41,001 nt of DNA from Fuerstiella sp. (GCA_029245955.1 JAQWOH010000032.1:1-41001), one strand, 5' to 3'; positions 24,442 through 32,749 are shown, counted from the first letter of the stretch. The notes: generated by a model not told the origin, from the letters alone. Translations and numbers: made by a program.

Positions 24442-25787
24442 ACATTCAGCAACTGAGCCTGAGCTCTTTGCCACGAGAATTCCTGCTCGGCTCGTCGTCG
24501 GGCGGCTGAGCTTAGTCGTTGTCCCAGCCCCGGTTCGTTCAGCAGTTTCAGCATGCCATCCTTGATCGCTTTAGAAGACCCCGGTTTGACCAGAATCGCG
24601 TGGACGTCATTTGACGCCAGTTCGCGGACGACTGGTATGTCACTCGCGATCAGAGGGGTACCGCTGGCCATCGCTTCCAGCACCTTCAGTGGGCAGCAAC
24701 CCTGTTCAAGGTTTCGGTCATTTCGAGTCAGAGGTGCGAGTACGACGTCAGCGCCGTGGTGCAGAGCCGCAAGCTCGGATTTTGACACCGGATCCAGGAT
24801 CTCAACAGAATCCGTGATTCCAAGATTCCAGATTCGCTGACTGAGTTCCTTTCGCTGGCGCGGACGTACGGGGCCAACCAGTGTCAGCGTGGCAGGGTGG
24901 TCTCGGCGAAACAGTGCCACGGCCTCAATGGCATGTGAAACCCCCTGCCATGCAGACATTGTTCCGGCGTACAAAACCTGCATTGGGCTGCCTGAAGGTG
25001 TCTTCGGACGCGTTTCAGCGGGGGCATCAGGCGAAGCGAACAGGTCGAGGTCGACACCATTACGGATCACGGTAATTCGATTCTCCGCCACACCGCGGCG
25101 AATCAGGTGTTCAGCATTCACCGCACTGACTGTAATGATTGCATCTGCTGCCGCAAGACACGCGTCTTCCTGGTGGAGCAATTTTGCCAGTAACTCAGAA
25201 TCGTCGGCCACGTTCGGATACCGGTATTTAAGTTCGATGGATGGCAGGCCGTTGACTTCATAGACCAGTCGGTGGCAGAGTTTTTTCTTCTGCCGGGCGA
25301 TCGGATATCCTTCAAAGATGGATCGGAAATGAACGACGGAAACAGCAGACCGTCCCAGGTGTCTCAGCCACCAGTGTTGCATCCGGGAACGAAAATTCAG
25401 GACGCGTTCAAAGAAGTTTTCTCCGTGCGCGTACATCGGATGGTGCGCGACTCCATTGGCGTTCCAGACTGGTTCGGGCGTTCTGTCGACCGGCGTTGCT
25501 TTGGGTGGCTGCAGTTGTCGTAGAATCGCCGGGACATCTGCACGTTCTGTTTCATGGGCTTCTGATGGAATCGTCAGAAGATCTACGTTTCCGAATTTCC
25601 CTCCCAGTGCACGGACGAATGCGTCGATATGTGTGGCTGCGCCCTTGGGAGAAGGGAATCGATCAAAGGATGCGTAGAGAATACGATCCTGTGCGTTTTT
25701 CGGTTCTGTCAGGGATTCTGAAATTCTCTTGATCCTGCTGCGGTCAATCGTCGTTCGTTTGTCGATCTGGCCCTGTGACTCGGCCAT
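24390..25787 (-). CDS. GT4 family glycosyltransferase, convergent with the previous one
   Basis: Predicted 466-aa GT-B enzyme starting at the ATG at 25787 (MAESQGQIDKR). The frame is open a further 43 codons to 25916, but that part is unlike the family and would overlap the divergent gene. The N-terminal 'ILYASFDRFPSPKGAATHID' is the usual first loop of GT4 enzymes. 'LVYEVNGLPSIELKYRYP' and 'ADAIITVSAVNAEHLIRRG' follow, then 'ITVIRNGVDLDLF', 'VLYAGTMSAWQGVSHAIEAV' and 'CCPLKVLEAMASGTPLIASD'. The last contains the second Glu of the E-x7-E motif. It is related to, but not a duplicate of, the convergent GT4. The two genes overlap tail to tail by 52 bases, so simultaneous transcription would give complementary 3' ends. 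Confidence 0.9.
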   Translation of the reverse strand: MAESQGQIDKRTTIDRSRIKRISESLTEPKNAQDRILYASFDRFPSPKGAATHIDAFVRALGGKFGNVDLLTIPSEAHETERADVPAILRQLQPPKATPVDRTPEPVWNANGVAHHPMYAHGENFFERVLNFRSRMQHWWLRHLGRSAVSVVHFRSIFEGYPIARQKKKLCHRLVYEVNGLPSIELKYRYPNVADDSELLAKLLHQEDACLAAADAIITVSAVNAEHLIRRGVAENRITVIRNGVDLDLFASPDAPAETRPKTPSGSPMQVLYAGTMSAWQGVSHAIEAVALFRRDHPATLTLVGPVRPRQRKELSQRIWNLGITDSVEILDPVSKSELAALHHGADVVLAPLTRNDRNLEQGCCPLKVLEAMASGTPLIASDIPVVRELASNDVHAILVKPGSSKAIKDGMLKLLNEPGLGQRLSSAARRRAEQEFSWQRAQAQLLNVYETLLSQPVTSPDRSN

Positions 25788-25886
25788 GTGGAATTGTACC
25801 GAGTCGCAATGCCTGAGCCGACCAACTGATAGCGGCGTGACTAAATGTGAAAAATAGGGGGGACATACTTCCTTCAATGTTGTAAC

Positions 25887-27194
25887 GTGCTGTGGAGGAA
25901 GCGGGGGAGACATCAATCAGGGGGACTTGAAATCCCAACGACATCGCAACAAAGAAAAGAATTTCGACGCCAGCTCGTTACCGGTCTCAAGTCGCGTGAG
26001 TTCAGTTTTTCACAGTTTGTCGCGGACCATAACGTGCCACGTGATGACGCGGATGCGGTCGCAGAGAAGCTTTTGAGCCAGTTGTTTCGTCGTTCTTTGG
26101 AAGACGGGGTGCTTACGTCTCAGGAGCGAGGCCGTCTGAATCGTCTGGCGGGTCGGCTTGAGATTTCCAAATCCGGACGAGAGGCCGTTTTGCGCCGAAC
26201 GGGAGTTCAGGAACTGAAAGACAAGATGCAAGCGGCGGCAGATGACGGAGTCGTGACATCTGAGGAAAGTGCTGAAATTGCTCAGCTTCGTCAAACACTG
26301 GGATTAGGAGTAGCCATGACATCAACCATTGATGGATCAGTTCTCAAGAAAACGGGCAAATATGAGAGAACTGCATCGGCGAGTGCAGTGTTGGCTGATG
26401 TTGAAGCGATTCGAAGTCTCGACGCAGAAGCAGAACACAAGGTTCGGTTCTGGACGGGGATTCTGTGTCTCAGCATCCTGCCGCTCGCGGGCGGATTCGT
26501 TATGTTTGCCGCTGAGTGGGTGCCGGCGGGCGCGGGACTGGCCGCCATTGGGCTTGTGACGCTGGTGACCGCGATTGTGAAAAGATCTCAGTACGGACAA
26601 CTGGATGTCGAAGATCGGCGTTACGAACTGGTGGCAGGCATGCTCAATTATCTCAGTCGGGATATGGCAGCTGATGAACAGGTATCCGTCTCAATCGACT
26701 TTCGTGCCCATAACCACAAGTCAAAGTTTCAGAAAAAGGGCAAAGTCGGACATTGGAATGCAATGTTTCATGTTGATCCGTGGATGGTCATGAAAGGCCG
26801 ATTGCTGGACGGAACAAAATACGCGGTGTCGATGATAGAGAAGCAACAGGATCGCTACCGCACCAAACGCAGCGCCAGTGGCAAGCTGAAGACAAAGAGA
26901 AAAACAAAGAATGCATCGGAAGCGGTTCTCACATTGAAGGTGAAACAGAAGCGCTATCCTGAACTGTCAGCCCATACGTCGACTGTTGATGCATCATCCG
27001 TTCGTCTGCCTGGCTGGGTCAGCGTCAAGACGGTTGGGGTAGAAGAGGAGGGACTCACGCTGCGTTCCACAACTAAGTTGGGATGGGACGTTTATTCTCC
27101 CGGGGAACGGGAACAGAAACATGATGGCGTGCATTGGATGGTCATGAAATTCATGTACCTCTACAGTCTGCTTAACCAGGCAAAGAAAGCGTAA
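25887..27194 (+). CDS. Unknown two-TM membrane protein with repeated DG.(L/V)TS.E motifs
   Basis: A 435-aa protein of no recognised family. The N-terminal ~150 residues are helical and contain a repeated pattern: 'LEDGVLTSQERGRLNRLAGR' (71-90) and 'ADDGVVTSEESAEIAQLRQT' (118-137). This recalls TerB-like or EF-hand-like 'DG.I...E' units; that is only a resemblance. Two transmembrane segments lie at about 187-210 and 213-231. The C-terminal ~200 residues are soluble and Lys-rich ('KLKTKRKTKNASEA'). Start: GTG at 25887, the earliest plausible start; no in-frame ATG lies before the first motif. The lipoprotein gene starts 5 nt after its stop, so the two are surely co-transcribed. A divergent GT4 gene starts about 100 nt upstream. 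Confidence 0.8.
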   Translation: MLWRKRGRHQSGGLEIPTTSQQRKEFRRQLVTGLKSREFSFSQFVADHNVPRDDADAVAEKLLSQLFRRSLEDGVLTSQERGRLNRLAGRLEISKSGREAVLRRTGVQELKDKMQAAADDGVVTSEESAEIAQLRQTLGLGVAMTSTIDGSVLKKTGKYERTASASAVLADVEAIRSLDAEAEHKVRFWTGILCLSILPLAGGFVMFAAEWVPAGAGLAAIGLVTLVTAIVKRSQYGQLDVEDRRYELVAGMLNYLSRDMAADEQVSVSIDFRAHNHKSKFQKKGKVGHWNAMFHVDPWMVMKGRLLDGTKYAVSMIEKQQDRYRTKRSASGKLKTKRKTKNASEAVLTLKVKQKRYPELSAHTSTVDASSVRLPGWVSVKTVGVEEEGLTLRSTTKLGWDVYSPGEREQKHDGVHWMVMKFMYLYSLLNQAKKA

Positions 27195-27199
27195 CATAA

Positions 27200-27895
27200 A
27201 TGATGTCAGAATTTCTGCGAGTCATTGGTGTCGCTGGTCTGTGTGTGGTTTGCTGCGCGGGATGCGGTCAGTCAGCTGATGTTGCTCCGGATCCGACCGT
27301 AGTAGAAAGTTCCACTGTTGCGGAACTGCCTGTTGTCGTTGTCGGCGACACCGCGGACAACGGACTCGCAAACAAACTGAAATTCAAAGCTGGTTCAGGG
27401 GAATCACTGTTCTCTGTAAAGCCCCAGGACGATGGCGCCAAGCTTGTGGATGCCGATGAACAGGAGACCGCTCGCTTCAACGTCAGCGGTTCGAAGCTGA
27501 AGATCAAAGGGGCAGACGACGTTGTGCTCGGCTATATCGTCGCCTCTGACGGAAAATTCAAGATCAAGAATGCGGATCAAAGCAAAGAGCTTTGGAAACT
27601 GCAGCGACAGGACGACGGAGACTGGAAACTTGAGGATGCGAATGACAAGTTGTTCTGCAAAATTAAACGTCGTGATTATGGTTTTGAGATCGAGGATGAC
27701 TCAGAAAATAGTCAGTCCAAAATCAAGGTGAAGGATGGCAAGACGTCGCTACGTGACAGTTCGGATACGACGATTCTGTATACCAAAGATCAGGTGTCTC
27801 CGATTGCCTTTGCATGCATGGGGCTGAATCCCATCCATGAAGAGCCGCTTCGCGCCGCGCTCATGACAATGCTGATCATAAATCGTGCGCGGTAA
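27200..27895 (+). CDS. Lipoprotein of repeated short beta units
   Basis: A 231-aa protein with a lipoprotein signal peptide; the lipobox is probably 'CAGC' with acylated C22. After a Pro/Val/Thr-rich linker the mature part consists of at least five repeats of about 20 residues with alternating hydrophobic and Lys/Asp positions: 'GSKLKIKGADD', 'DGKFKIKNADQ', 'DGDWKLEDANDKLFCKIK', 'YGFEIEDD' and 'QSKIKVKDG'. This strand pattern resembles the LURP/Tubby-like beta-barrel fold, an inference only. It ends in a helix 'PLRAALMTMLIINRAR'. No family could be named. It sits between a membrane protein (5-nt gap) and a zinc-knuckle protein (28-nt gap) in an apparent operon. Start: ATG at 27200, with a second ATG directly after. 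Confidence 0.82.
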   Translation: MMSEFLRVIGVAGLCVVCCAGCGQSADVAPDPTVVESSTVAELPVVVVGDTADNGLANKLKFKAGSGESLFSVKPQDDGAKLVDADEQETARFNVSGSKLKIKGADDVVLGYIVASDGKFKIKNADQSKELWKLQRQDDGDWKLEDANDKLFCKIKRRDYGFEIEDDSENSQSKIKVKDGKTSLRDSSDTTILYTKDQVSPIAFACMGLNPIHEEPLRAALMTMLIINRAR

Positions 27896-27913
27896 TTGAG
27901 CTGCGGTGACAAC

Positions 27914-27918
27914 AGGAG
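27914..27918 (+). promoter_or_regulatory. Ribosome binding site deciding the start of the zinc-knuckle gene
   Basis: AGGAG, 5 nt before the ATG at 27924 and 8 nt before the ATG at 27927. The in-frame GTG at 27906 would lie upstream of this site and is therefore unlikely. Confidence 0.6.
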
Positions 27919-27923
27919 AAGAG

Positions 27924-28319
27924 ATGATGGCGAAAGACTGGGATCCGGGAAACTGCAACGAAAAGTCGGGGTTTTTGTTCAGCCATGAGTGTTTTCAGCC
28001 ACCGGTCGATAGCTGCAATATGTGCAGTAAACCAGTCTGTCAGGAACATTCTCACAGCGATGGGGCGGCCGTGGTGTGTACGAGTTGCGCCAAGAAAGAT
28101 CAGCAGCGTGTGCACGAGCGAGGCGGCAGTCGCCGCGGAAGGTCCCGGTACTACGATGACCACGACCCCTACTTTTACGGCGGATATTATTACGGGTCTG
28201 GGTATCACGACGGCTACTACGGCGGTCATTCGGATCCACTCGATTTCACGGAGGCTGATTCGGCTAGTCTGGAGACTGAGGGAGACGAGCAGTTCGAAAG
28301 CGATATGAGCGCCAGTTGA
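27924..28319 (+). CDS. Small B-box-like zinc-binding protein with Tyr/Gly/His-rich tail
   Basis: A 131-aa cytoplasmic-looking protein. The N-terminal ~57 residues carry a cysteine/histidine array resembling a B-box-type zinc knuckle: 'CNMCSKPVCQEHSH' (C31, C34, C39, H42) and 'VCTSCAKK' (C52, C55), with C11, H21 and C23 upstream as possible further ligands. An Arg-rich stretch 'RGGSRRGRSRYY' leads into a low-complexity segment with repeated YYG, GYY and YHDGYYGG and then an acidic tail. No membrane segment. No enzyme function is apparent; it may be a scaffold or RNA/protein-binding factor. Its stop (TGA) shares one base with the ATG of the following MurG-like gene (TGATG), implying translational coupling. 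Confidence 0.8.
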   Translation: MMAKDWDPGNCNEKSGFLFSHECFQPPVDSCNMCSKPVCQEHSHSDGAAVVCTSCAKKDQQRVHERGGSRRGRSRYYDDHDPYFYGGYYYGSGYHDGYYGGHSDPLDFTEADSASLETEGDEQFESDMSAS

Positions 28320-29365
28320 TGGGGCCATTGGAATCTGTGAAGCGTCGCTGGATGCTGTATGCTCTGGGAGGTGGACTGGGCCACCTCACGAGGGTACTCG
28401 CGTTTGCTCGCGCAATCGTGCGGCCGCGAGCGGATTCCACCGTGAGCGACCATGTGTGTCTGCTGACAAATTCTCCCTTCGCTCACCTTGTTCCCATTGC
28501 CCAGGAACTGGGGGCTGATGCACATGAACTGATTAAGATTCCTGCCGGACTGAGCCGTGACGAGACGGAAAAACGCGTTCACGCGGCGTTGAAATCACGT
28601 GACTATGATTTACTTGTGGTCGACACCTTTCCGCGTGGACTTGGCGGCGAACTCGAAACCGCGCTGCCGCAACTGAGTTGTCCGAAAATACTTATTCATC
28701 GCGACCTCAGCCCCAAGTACTGCGCCGCTGTGGATCTGGTACCGTCGATTCGCGAATACGATCGATTGGTGATGCCGGGTGAGTCCGCCCCATTTTGTGA
28801 TTCTTCTCATGCGGTGCTGACTGCCCCGTGGCTAATGCGTGACAGTCAGGAATTGCTGGTGCCGGCTGCGGCTCGAAAACTGCTGCAGGTGGATTCGTCG
28901 ACGTTGCCGGTCGTGGTCGTCATCGGTTGTGGACAGCCAAATGAAATCGGCCGGATGCGAAAAGCGGCGGTCCGACTGGCGGAAGAATTTATTTTTCGCG
29001 CAGCCATCAGGTTTGCAACTTTGACGGATACGGCACATCGGGCCCTATCGGTTGAAAAATCTGTGACGCTTCATCTGTGGCCACTACTGCAGGCCATCCG
29101 GGGAGTGGACGTCGTCATCGGTAGTGGTGGTTACAACACGGTGAACGAATGTGTGGCCACAAGGACGCCCCTGATCGGGATCGCTCAACAGCGTTTATAC
29201 GATCGACAGGAATTGCGATTACGATCATGCAACTCTCTGGTGAAGCCGGGAAGGTTAGCTGAGAAACTCAACGAATTTTTGATCACCGCGCGGCCTCACA
29301 ATCGTGTTGCTCCGGTGTACGAAAACGGGGTTCATGAGGCTGTGAAGTTGGTACGCTCACTGTAG
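28319..29365 (+). CDS. MurG/GT28-like glycosyltransferase-family protein
   Basis: A 348-aa protein of the GT-B type. The N-terminus 'WMLYALGGGLGHLTRVLAFA' is the Gly-rich loop of MurG/UDP-glucuronosyltransferase-like enzymes (residues 11-30). 'DYDLLVVDTFPRGLGGEL' ends a Rossmann strand. The C-terminal domain has 'VVVVIGCGQPNE' and the nucleotide-binding 'VDVVIGSGGYNTVNECVATR' followed by 'TPLIGIAQQRLYDRQELR'. It may transfer a sugar to an unknown acceptor; it is not MurG itself, as no division-cluster genes surround it. The ATG at 28319 overlaps the stop of the previous gene; a TTG at 28316 is in frame. Last gene of the 25.9-29.4 kb operon. Confidence 0.82.
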   Translation: MGPLESVKRRWMLYALGGGLGHLTRVLAFARAIVRPRADSTVSDHVCLLTNSPFAHLVPIAQELGADAHELIKIPAGLSRDETEKRVHAALKSRDYDLLVVDTFPRGLGGELETALPQLSCPKILIHRDLSPKYCAAVDLVPSIREYDRLVMPGESAPFCDSSHAVLTAPWLMRDSQELLVPAAARKLLQVDSSTLPVVVVIGCGQPNEIGRMRKAAVRLAEEFIFRAAIRFATLTDTAHRALSVEKSVTLHLWPLLQAIRGVDVVIGSGGYNTVNECVATRTPLIGIAQQRLYDRQELRLRSCNSLVKPGRLAEKLNEFLITARPHNRVAPVYENGVHEAVKLVRSL

Positions 29366-30289
29366 CCCTAACGACTGAATGAAATGGAGCTTCGGGTGAG
29401 ACAGACGACCGGGCCCGATTGCCTGAGCTTCCACGGCGGCGGGTACGCACGGCCACTGCCGGATCAATCGCCAACACTATCCGCATCCGTGTCTCAGACT
29501 TCTGGCAGAGTGTTCCACAGGACCAAACCAATCCGACGATCACATGCTGTGAAAACGGCAGCTCCCTGAGGTGCCTGCGGATCTTCATTTCAGTTGATGT
29601 GCATTCCAGCAGCTCACGCAGCAGTCGGATGCCAGGCCCTGTTCGTGCCACTCAGGCCGTCACGTCATAGCCCCAGCTGAACTCGTTATCCCGGAGTCAG
29701 ATTTCCAAACCCTACGGCGACTCGGAACGTCACCTTCCGGACCGCTCCGGTTTTTCCCTTTTTCGGAATGTCTCTGTTTCAATTTCGAAAAGGGTCAGCT
29801 TCCCTTCAATTGAACCCTACGGTTGCGAAATTCGTGACCGTGGGGTTTTCCTGTTGCCCCGGAAAAACGATAATCAGGAGCCAGATAGCATTTCATTTGA
29901 CCGTACAACTGTGTGACCTTGCTTGGCAAGCCATCGCACCTCGCAGTATTCGGAATCTGGCCGCAGCTGCGAGCTGATCTACTGTCGTCAAACGGCTGGA
30001 ATTCAGGTCTTCATGCCCACTGATCGGAAGCTGCTGCTGTGCCTTCCCGTCGGTCGTCATCCGGCCGGTACTCATTCAGGAATGTCAGTTGCTGTACCCC
30101 CGATTTAGCCTCCATGTTCACGAGCAACAACGGTTATCCTTAAGACGGGTCGGTCATGACACAGATTCGCAGTGGGTCGGCCGACATACGGTCTCCGGCC
30201 GATTACAGGGGACAGGAAATAAAAAAAACGATGACCAATAGACTTCTTGCTGATCTCGCCAAAATGCAACTGCTGGTCATGCAGTCGAC
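29366..30289. other. Long intergenic region
   Basis: About 920 bases without a supported gene. It contains repeat R2 copy c (29717-29858), including a GAACCCTACGGTT that resembles the insertion-sequence ends, and a GGGGACAGG motif followed by an A-run at 30208-30230. The minus-strand frame at 29283-29651 has no recognisable motif. Regulatory sites for the kinase gene probably lie at the right end. Confidence 0.45.
29717..29858 (-). repeat. Dispersed repeat, family R2, copy c
   Basis: Shares with 34682-34830 the blocks AACGTCACCTTCCGGACCGC, TTTCGAA.AGGGTCAGCTTCC and AATTCGTGACCG, in the same order and spacing. It breaks off where copy b continues into the part shared with copy a. Confidence 0.65.
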
Positions 30290-30679
30290 ATGAATCACAA
30301 AATGCGAAAGAATGAAATGTCAAATAGTGCGTCGCATGACGTAGTTGGCCTCATCGGCCGGATCTGCCACGTCGATCAGGAGGCCGTCGGGCTGGATGCT
30401 CTGAAACTGATCGGGCAGAACATGTCGCGAGAGCTGGGTTTCAAATATGTGCTGATCGGCCGGCCGCAGCAGGCGAACAATCAGGTTATCCAGACGGAAG
30501 TTACCGTTGCCGATGGTCAGCTTGTCGATGACGTGCAGTACAATCTTGAAGGAACTCCCTGTGCTCAGGTCATTACCGGCAGACGAGTCTGCATGCACAC
30601 GAGAGCCGTCGCTCAGCGGTTTCCCGATGTATCCTGCTGCAGGAAATGGGCGTTGAGGCCTATGCAGGTGCACCTCTGA
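30290..30679 (+). pseudogene. N-terminal GAF part of a hybrid histidine kinase, separated by a frameshift
   Basis: A 129-aa frame, or less if the start is the ATG at 30317 (MSNSASHD). Residues from 'DVVGLIGRICHVDQEAVGLD' to 'HTRAVAQRFPDV' form the first half of a GAF-like sensor domain ('ALKLIGQNMSRELGFKYVLI', 'NLEGTPCAQVITGRRVCM'). The frame is lost after 'RFPDV' near 30630, while the other frame continues logically with 'ILLQEMGVEAYAGAPLID'. One missing base after GATGT explains it. Either the gene is broken in this strain or the sequence has an error. Confidence 0.6.
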
Positions 30680-31914
30680 TAGATCCCAGGGGCATACTGC
30701 ACGGTCTCGTTGTTGTTCTCGACGACAAGCCGATCGAAGGACAATCTGCTCAGCTTGAACCGGTCCTTGAGTTTATCGCGGCGCGTGTGGCTCTGGAGTA
30801 CGCGATTCAGGTGCGCGAACAGCAGCGGATGGCGGAATTCGAACAACTGCATCACCGTCAGCGCCTGGAAGCGCTGGGTAATCTCACCGGTGGTATAGCA
30901 CATGACTTCAACAATCTCATGGGAGCGATCCTTGGACATGCCGAACTGCTGAAAATCAGGCAGGCCGGCAATGACGAGGTGCTTGGGCATGTCGATCCAA
31001 TTATAGAATCGGTCATGCGAGGCCGACAAATCACGCAACAACTGACGGATTTCACCAAACCAATGGAAACGCAGTCCGTTTCGACATGTGCTCACGAGGT
31101 TATTGACGAGCTGGTGCATCTGACTGGCCCGAACATGCGTGGGATTAATGTGCAGATGTTCAATAGGGCCAGTCGATCCAGCGTCGCCATTGCCGGCAAC
31201 GCCCTGCAGCAGGTCCTGCTCAATCTGTTGTTAAACGCGAAAGATGCAATGGCCGGACAGGGTAATCTCACCCTGACCACCGAAGACGATGAAAACTGCC
31301 TGCTCATCAACGTGCTGGATGACGGCCCAGGTATCGATAGTTTGACGATCGACCGCATCTTTGATCCGTTCTTCACAACCAAGGGTACACAGGGAACCGG
31401 ACTTGGACTCTCCAGCAGCTTCGGAATTGTGCAATCAGTGGGTGGCAACATCACCGTCGAATCGGAATTGGGTAAGGGCACAGACTTCTGTATCCGGCTG
31501 CCACTCTGCCAGGAAGTGCGTCCCACCCAGTCGTCTGACTCCAACCGACCAAAAGGTGAGCGTATTCTCATCGTCGACGACGAGGCCCATTTTCTCAGCT
31601 ACCTGAAACAGCGTCTGGAACTGGCAGGCTACGCTGTCACGGCCTGCGCCAGCCTCCGGGACGCACAGCGCGTGTGCGTACCGAACCGATTCGATCTTCT
31701 GATCTGTGACCTCAGCTTCCCGACCGGCACCTCAGATTTCTTCATCAGGAATTCCGTGCAGAGATCGCCGTCGATGCACATCATCCTGATCACCGGTAAC
31801 CCCAACCAACCGGATGCACAGGCCATTAGCAGTCTGCCACGATGCAGACTGCTCCAGAAACCGTTTGAATACAACGAACTCTCAGCGATCATCGCCGAAT
31901 TGGTCCCTTTATGA
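30646..31914 (+). CDS. Hybrid sensor histidine kinase, GAF (partial)-HisKA-HATPase-receiver
   Basis: The main frame, 422 aa. It starts inside the GAF domain ('EAYAGAPLIDPRGILHGLVV'). The dimerisation/phosphoacceptor helix follows, 'LGNLTGGIAHDFNNLMGAIL' with H86. The ATP-binding domain shows the N box 'VLLNLLLNAKDAM', G1 'DDGPGI', F box 'FDPFFTTK' and G2 'GTGLGLSSSFGI'. The receiver domain begins 'GERILIVDDEAHFLSYLKQR' and has the phosphoacceptor Asp in 'LLICDLSFP' and the conserved Lys in 'LLQKPFEYNEL'. All catalytic residues are present, so this part could still work as a kinase if translated from the ATG at 30646 (AGGAA upstream). The ORF N-terminal to it is out of frame by one base. No cognate regulator or output gene is adjacent. 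The receiver at its own C-terminus suggests a phosphorelay. Confidence 0.85.
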   Translation: MGVEAYAGAPLIDPRGILHGLVVVLDDKPIEGQSAQLEPVLEFIAARVALEYAIQVREQQRMAEFEQLHHRQRLEALGNLTGGIAHDFNNLMGAILGHAELLKIRQAGNDEVLGHVDPIIESVMRGRQITQQLTDFTKPMETQSVSTCAHEVIDELVHLTGPNMRGINVQMFNRASRSSVAIAGNALQQVLLNLLLNAKDAMAGQGNLTLTTEDDENCLLINVLDDGPGIDSLTIDRIFDPFFTTKGTQGTGLGLSSSFGIVQSVGGNITVESELGKGTDFCIRLPLCQEVRPTQSSDSNRPKGERILIVDDEAHFLSYLKQRLELAGYAVTACASLRDAQRVCVPNRFDLLICDLSFPTGTSDFFIRNSVQRSPSMHIILITGNPNQPDAQAISSLPRCRLLQKPFEYNELSAIIAELVPL

Positions 31915-32749
31915 CGGGTGCTCATTTTCTGAACAGCAGACTGTCCTGGCATTTATCGGTAGCAGGCATCCGCCATTGTTTGAGAAGTTGCAGCCACCGA
32001 AAACAACATAAACCACCAATGCGTCTGACCTGAAAATTTGCGGTGTTATCCGTCAGGATGTAATGAATGATTCTGTCCGAGTAGTCGGACAGCGTTTGGT
32101 GGCGTATCCGCCGTATCAAATCTGTCTTGAGGGAGCATCGAAGTCGGGGCAATGCGCAGTGTCAGAGGCCTTCCGATCGCCCTCGGAAAACCATCCAGGC
32201 ATACGAGTCGCTCTCGACCATCGAACATGTCCTTCCTGCTGCCTGCCGTGTGCAGCCTCGTCAGCAGCAGAGAGGTTCGATGTCGAAATTTGGCCAGGGT
32301 GTGGTACCTGCAGATGAATTCAAGTGACGGAACTGAGAGGCTCCGGCGTGTCTTGAATCGTGTGATTTAAGAATCGGCCGAACATCAGCCTCAAATGTTC
32401 GCTCCGTACCCCCTTTTGGTGCTTATGGCACCAACCTTTGAATTAGAACACGCTGATCAACACTTCTCTGCCAGGTCTTTTCGAGAAACAGTCATCTGAC
32501 CTATCCCGGACAGAATGTGCTTCGGTTACGCTCAGCCGTTTTAGATGAATATACTGCAACAGAGCAGTATATATTCGACGATACCTCATCCCCGTCTTAA
32601 GTGCCCGTATTCGTTTAATGCCCGAATACAAGACCCCACGGACTCGGTTCGTTGACACAGTTCCGGATGCCATAGATTCCTGTCGGAGGTTCCTGTTCAG
32701 GTTCGCCAGGAGATCAACGCCTATCACGGAGGGTTGTTAGCCACTCATG
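31915..32749. other. Long intergenic region
   Basis: About 830 bases with no supported gene. It contains repeat R3 (32064-32092) and, near 32284-32335, a short stretch (GGCCAGGGTGTGG ... CAGATGAATTCAAGTG) that faintly resembles the insertion-sequence leader. The short frames on both strands lack motifs. Confidence 0.4.
32064..32092. repeat. Palindrome-bearing short repeat, family R3, copy 1
   Basis: TGAATGATTCTGTCCGAGTA is identical to 34588-34607. Here it continues into a perfect hairpin, CTGTCCGA-GTAG-TCGGACAG (32073-32092). On the minus strand the two copies read 'DYSDRIIHYILTDNTA' and 'EYSDRIIQHVVTDSTA', so the similarity extends about 30 further bases to the left. Confidence 0.6.

Noticed and set aside
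32284..32335. Possible fifth insertion-sequence remnant
   Set aside because: Only GGCCAGGGTGTGG and GATGAATTCAAGTG resemble the leader, and the order and spacing are too loose to be sure.
32443..32727. 94-codon minus-strand frame
   Set aside because: Basic composition but no motif, no ribosome site and no neighbour link.
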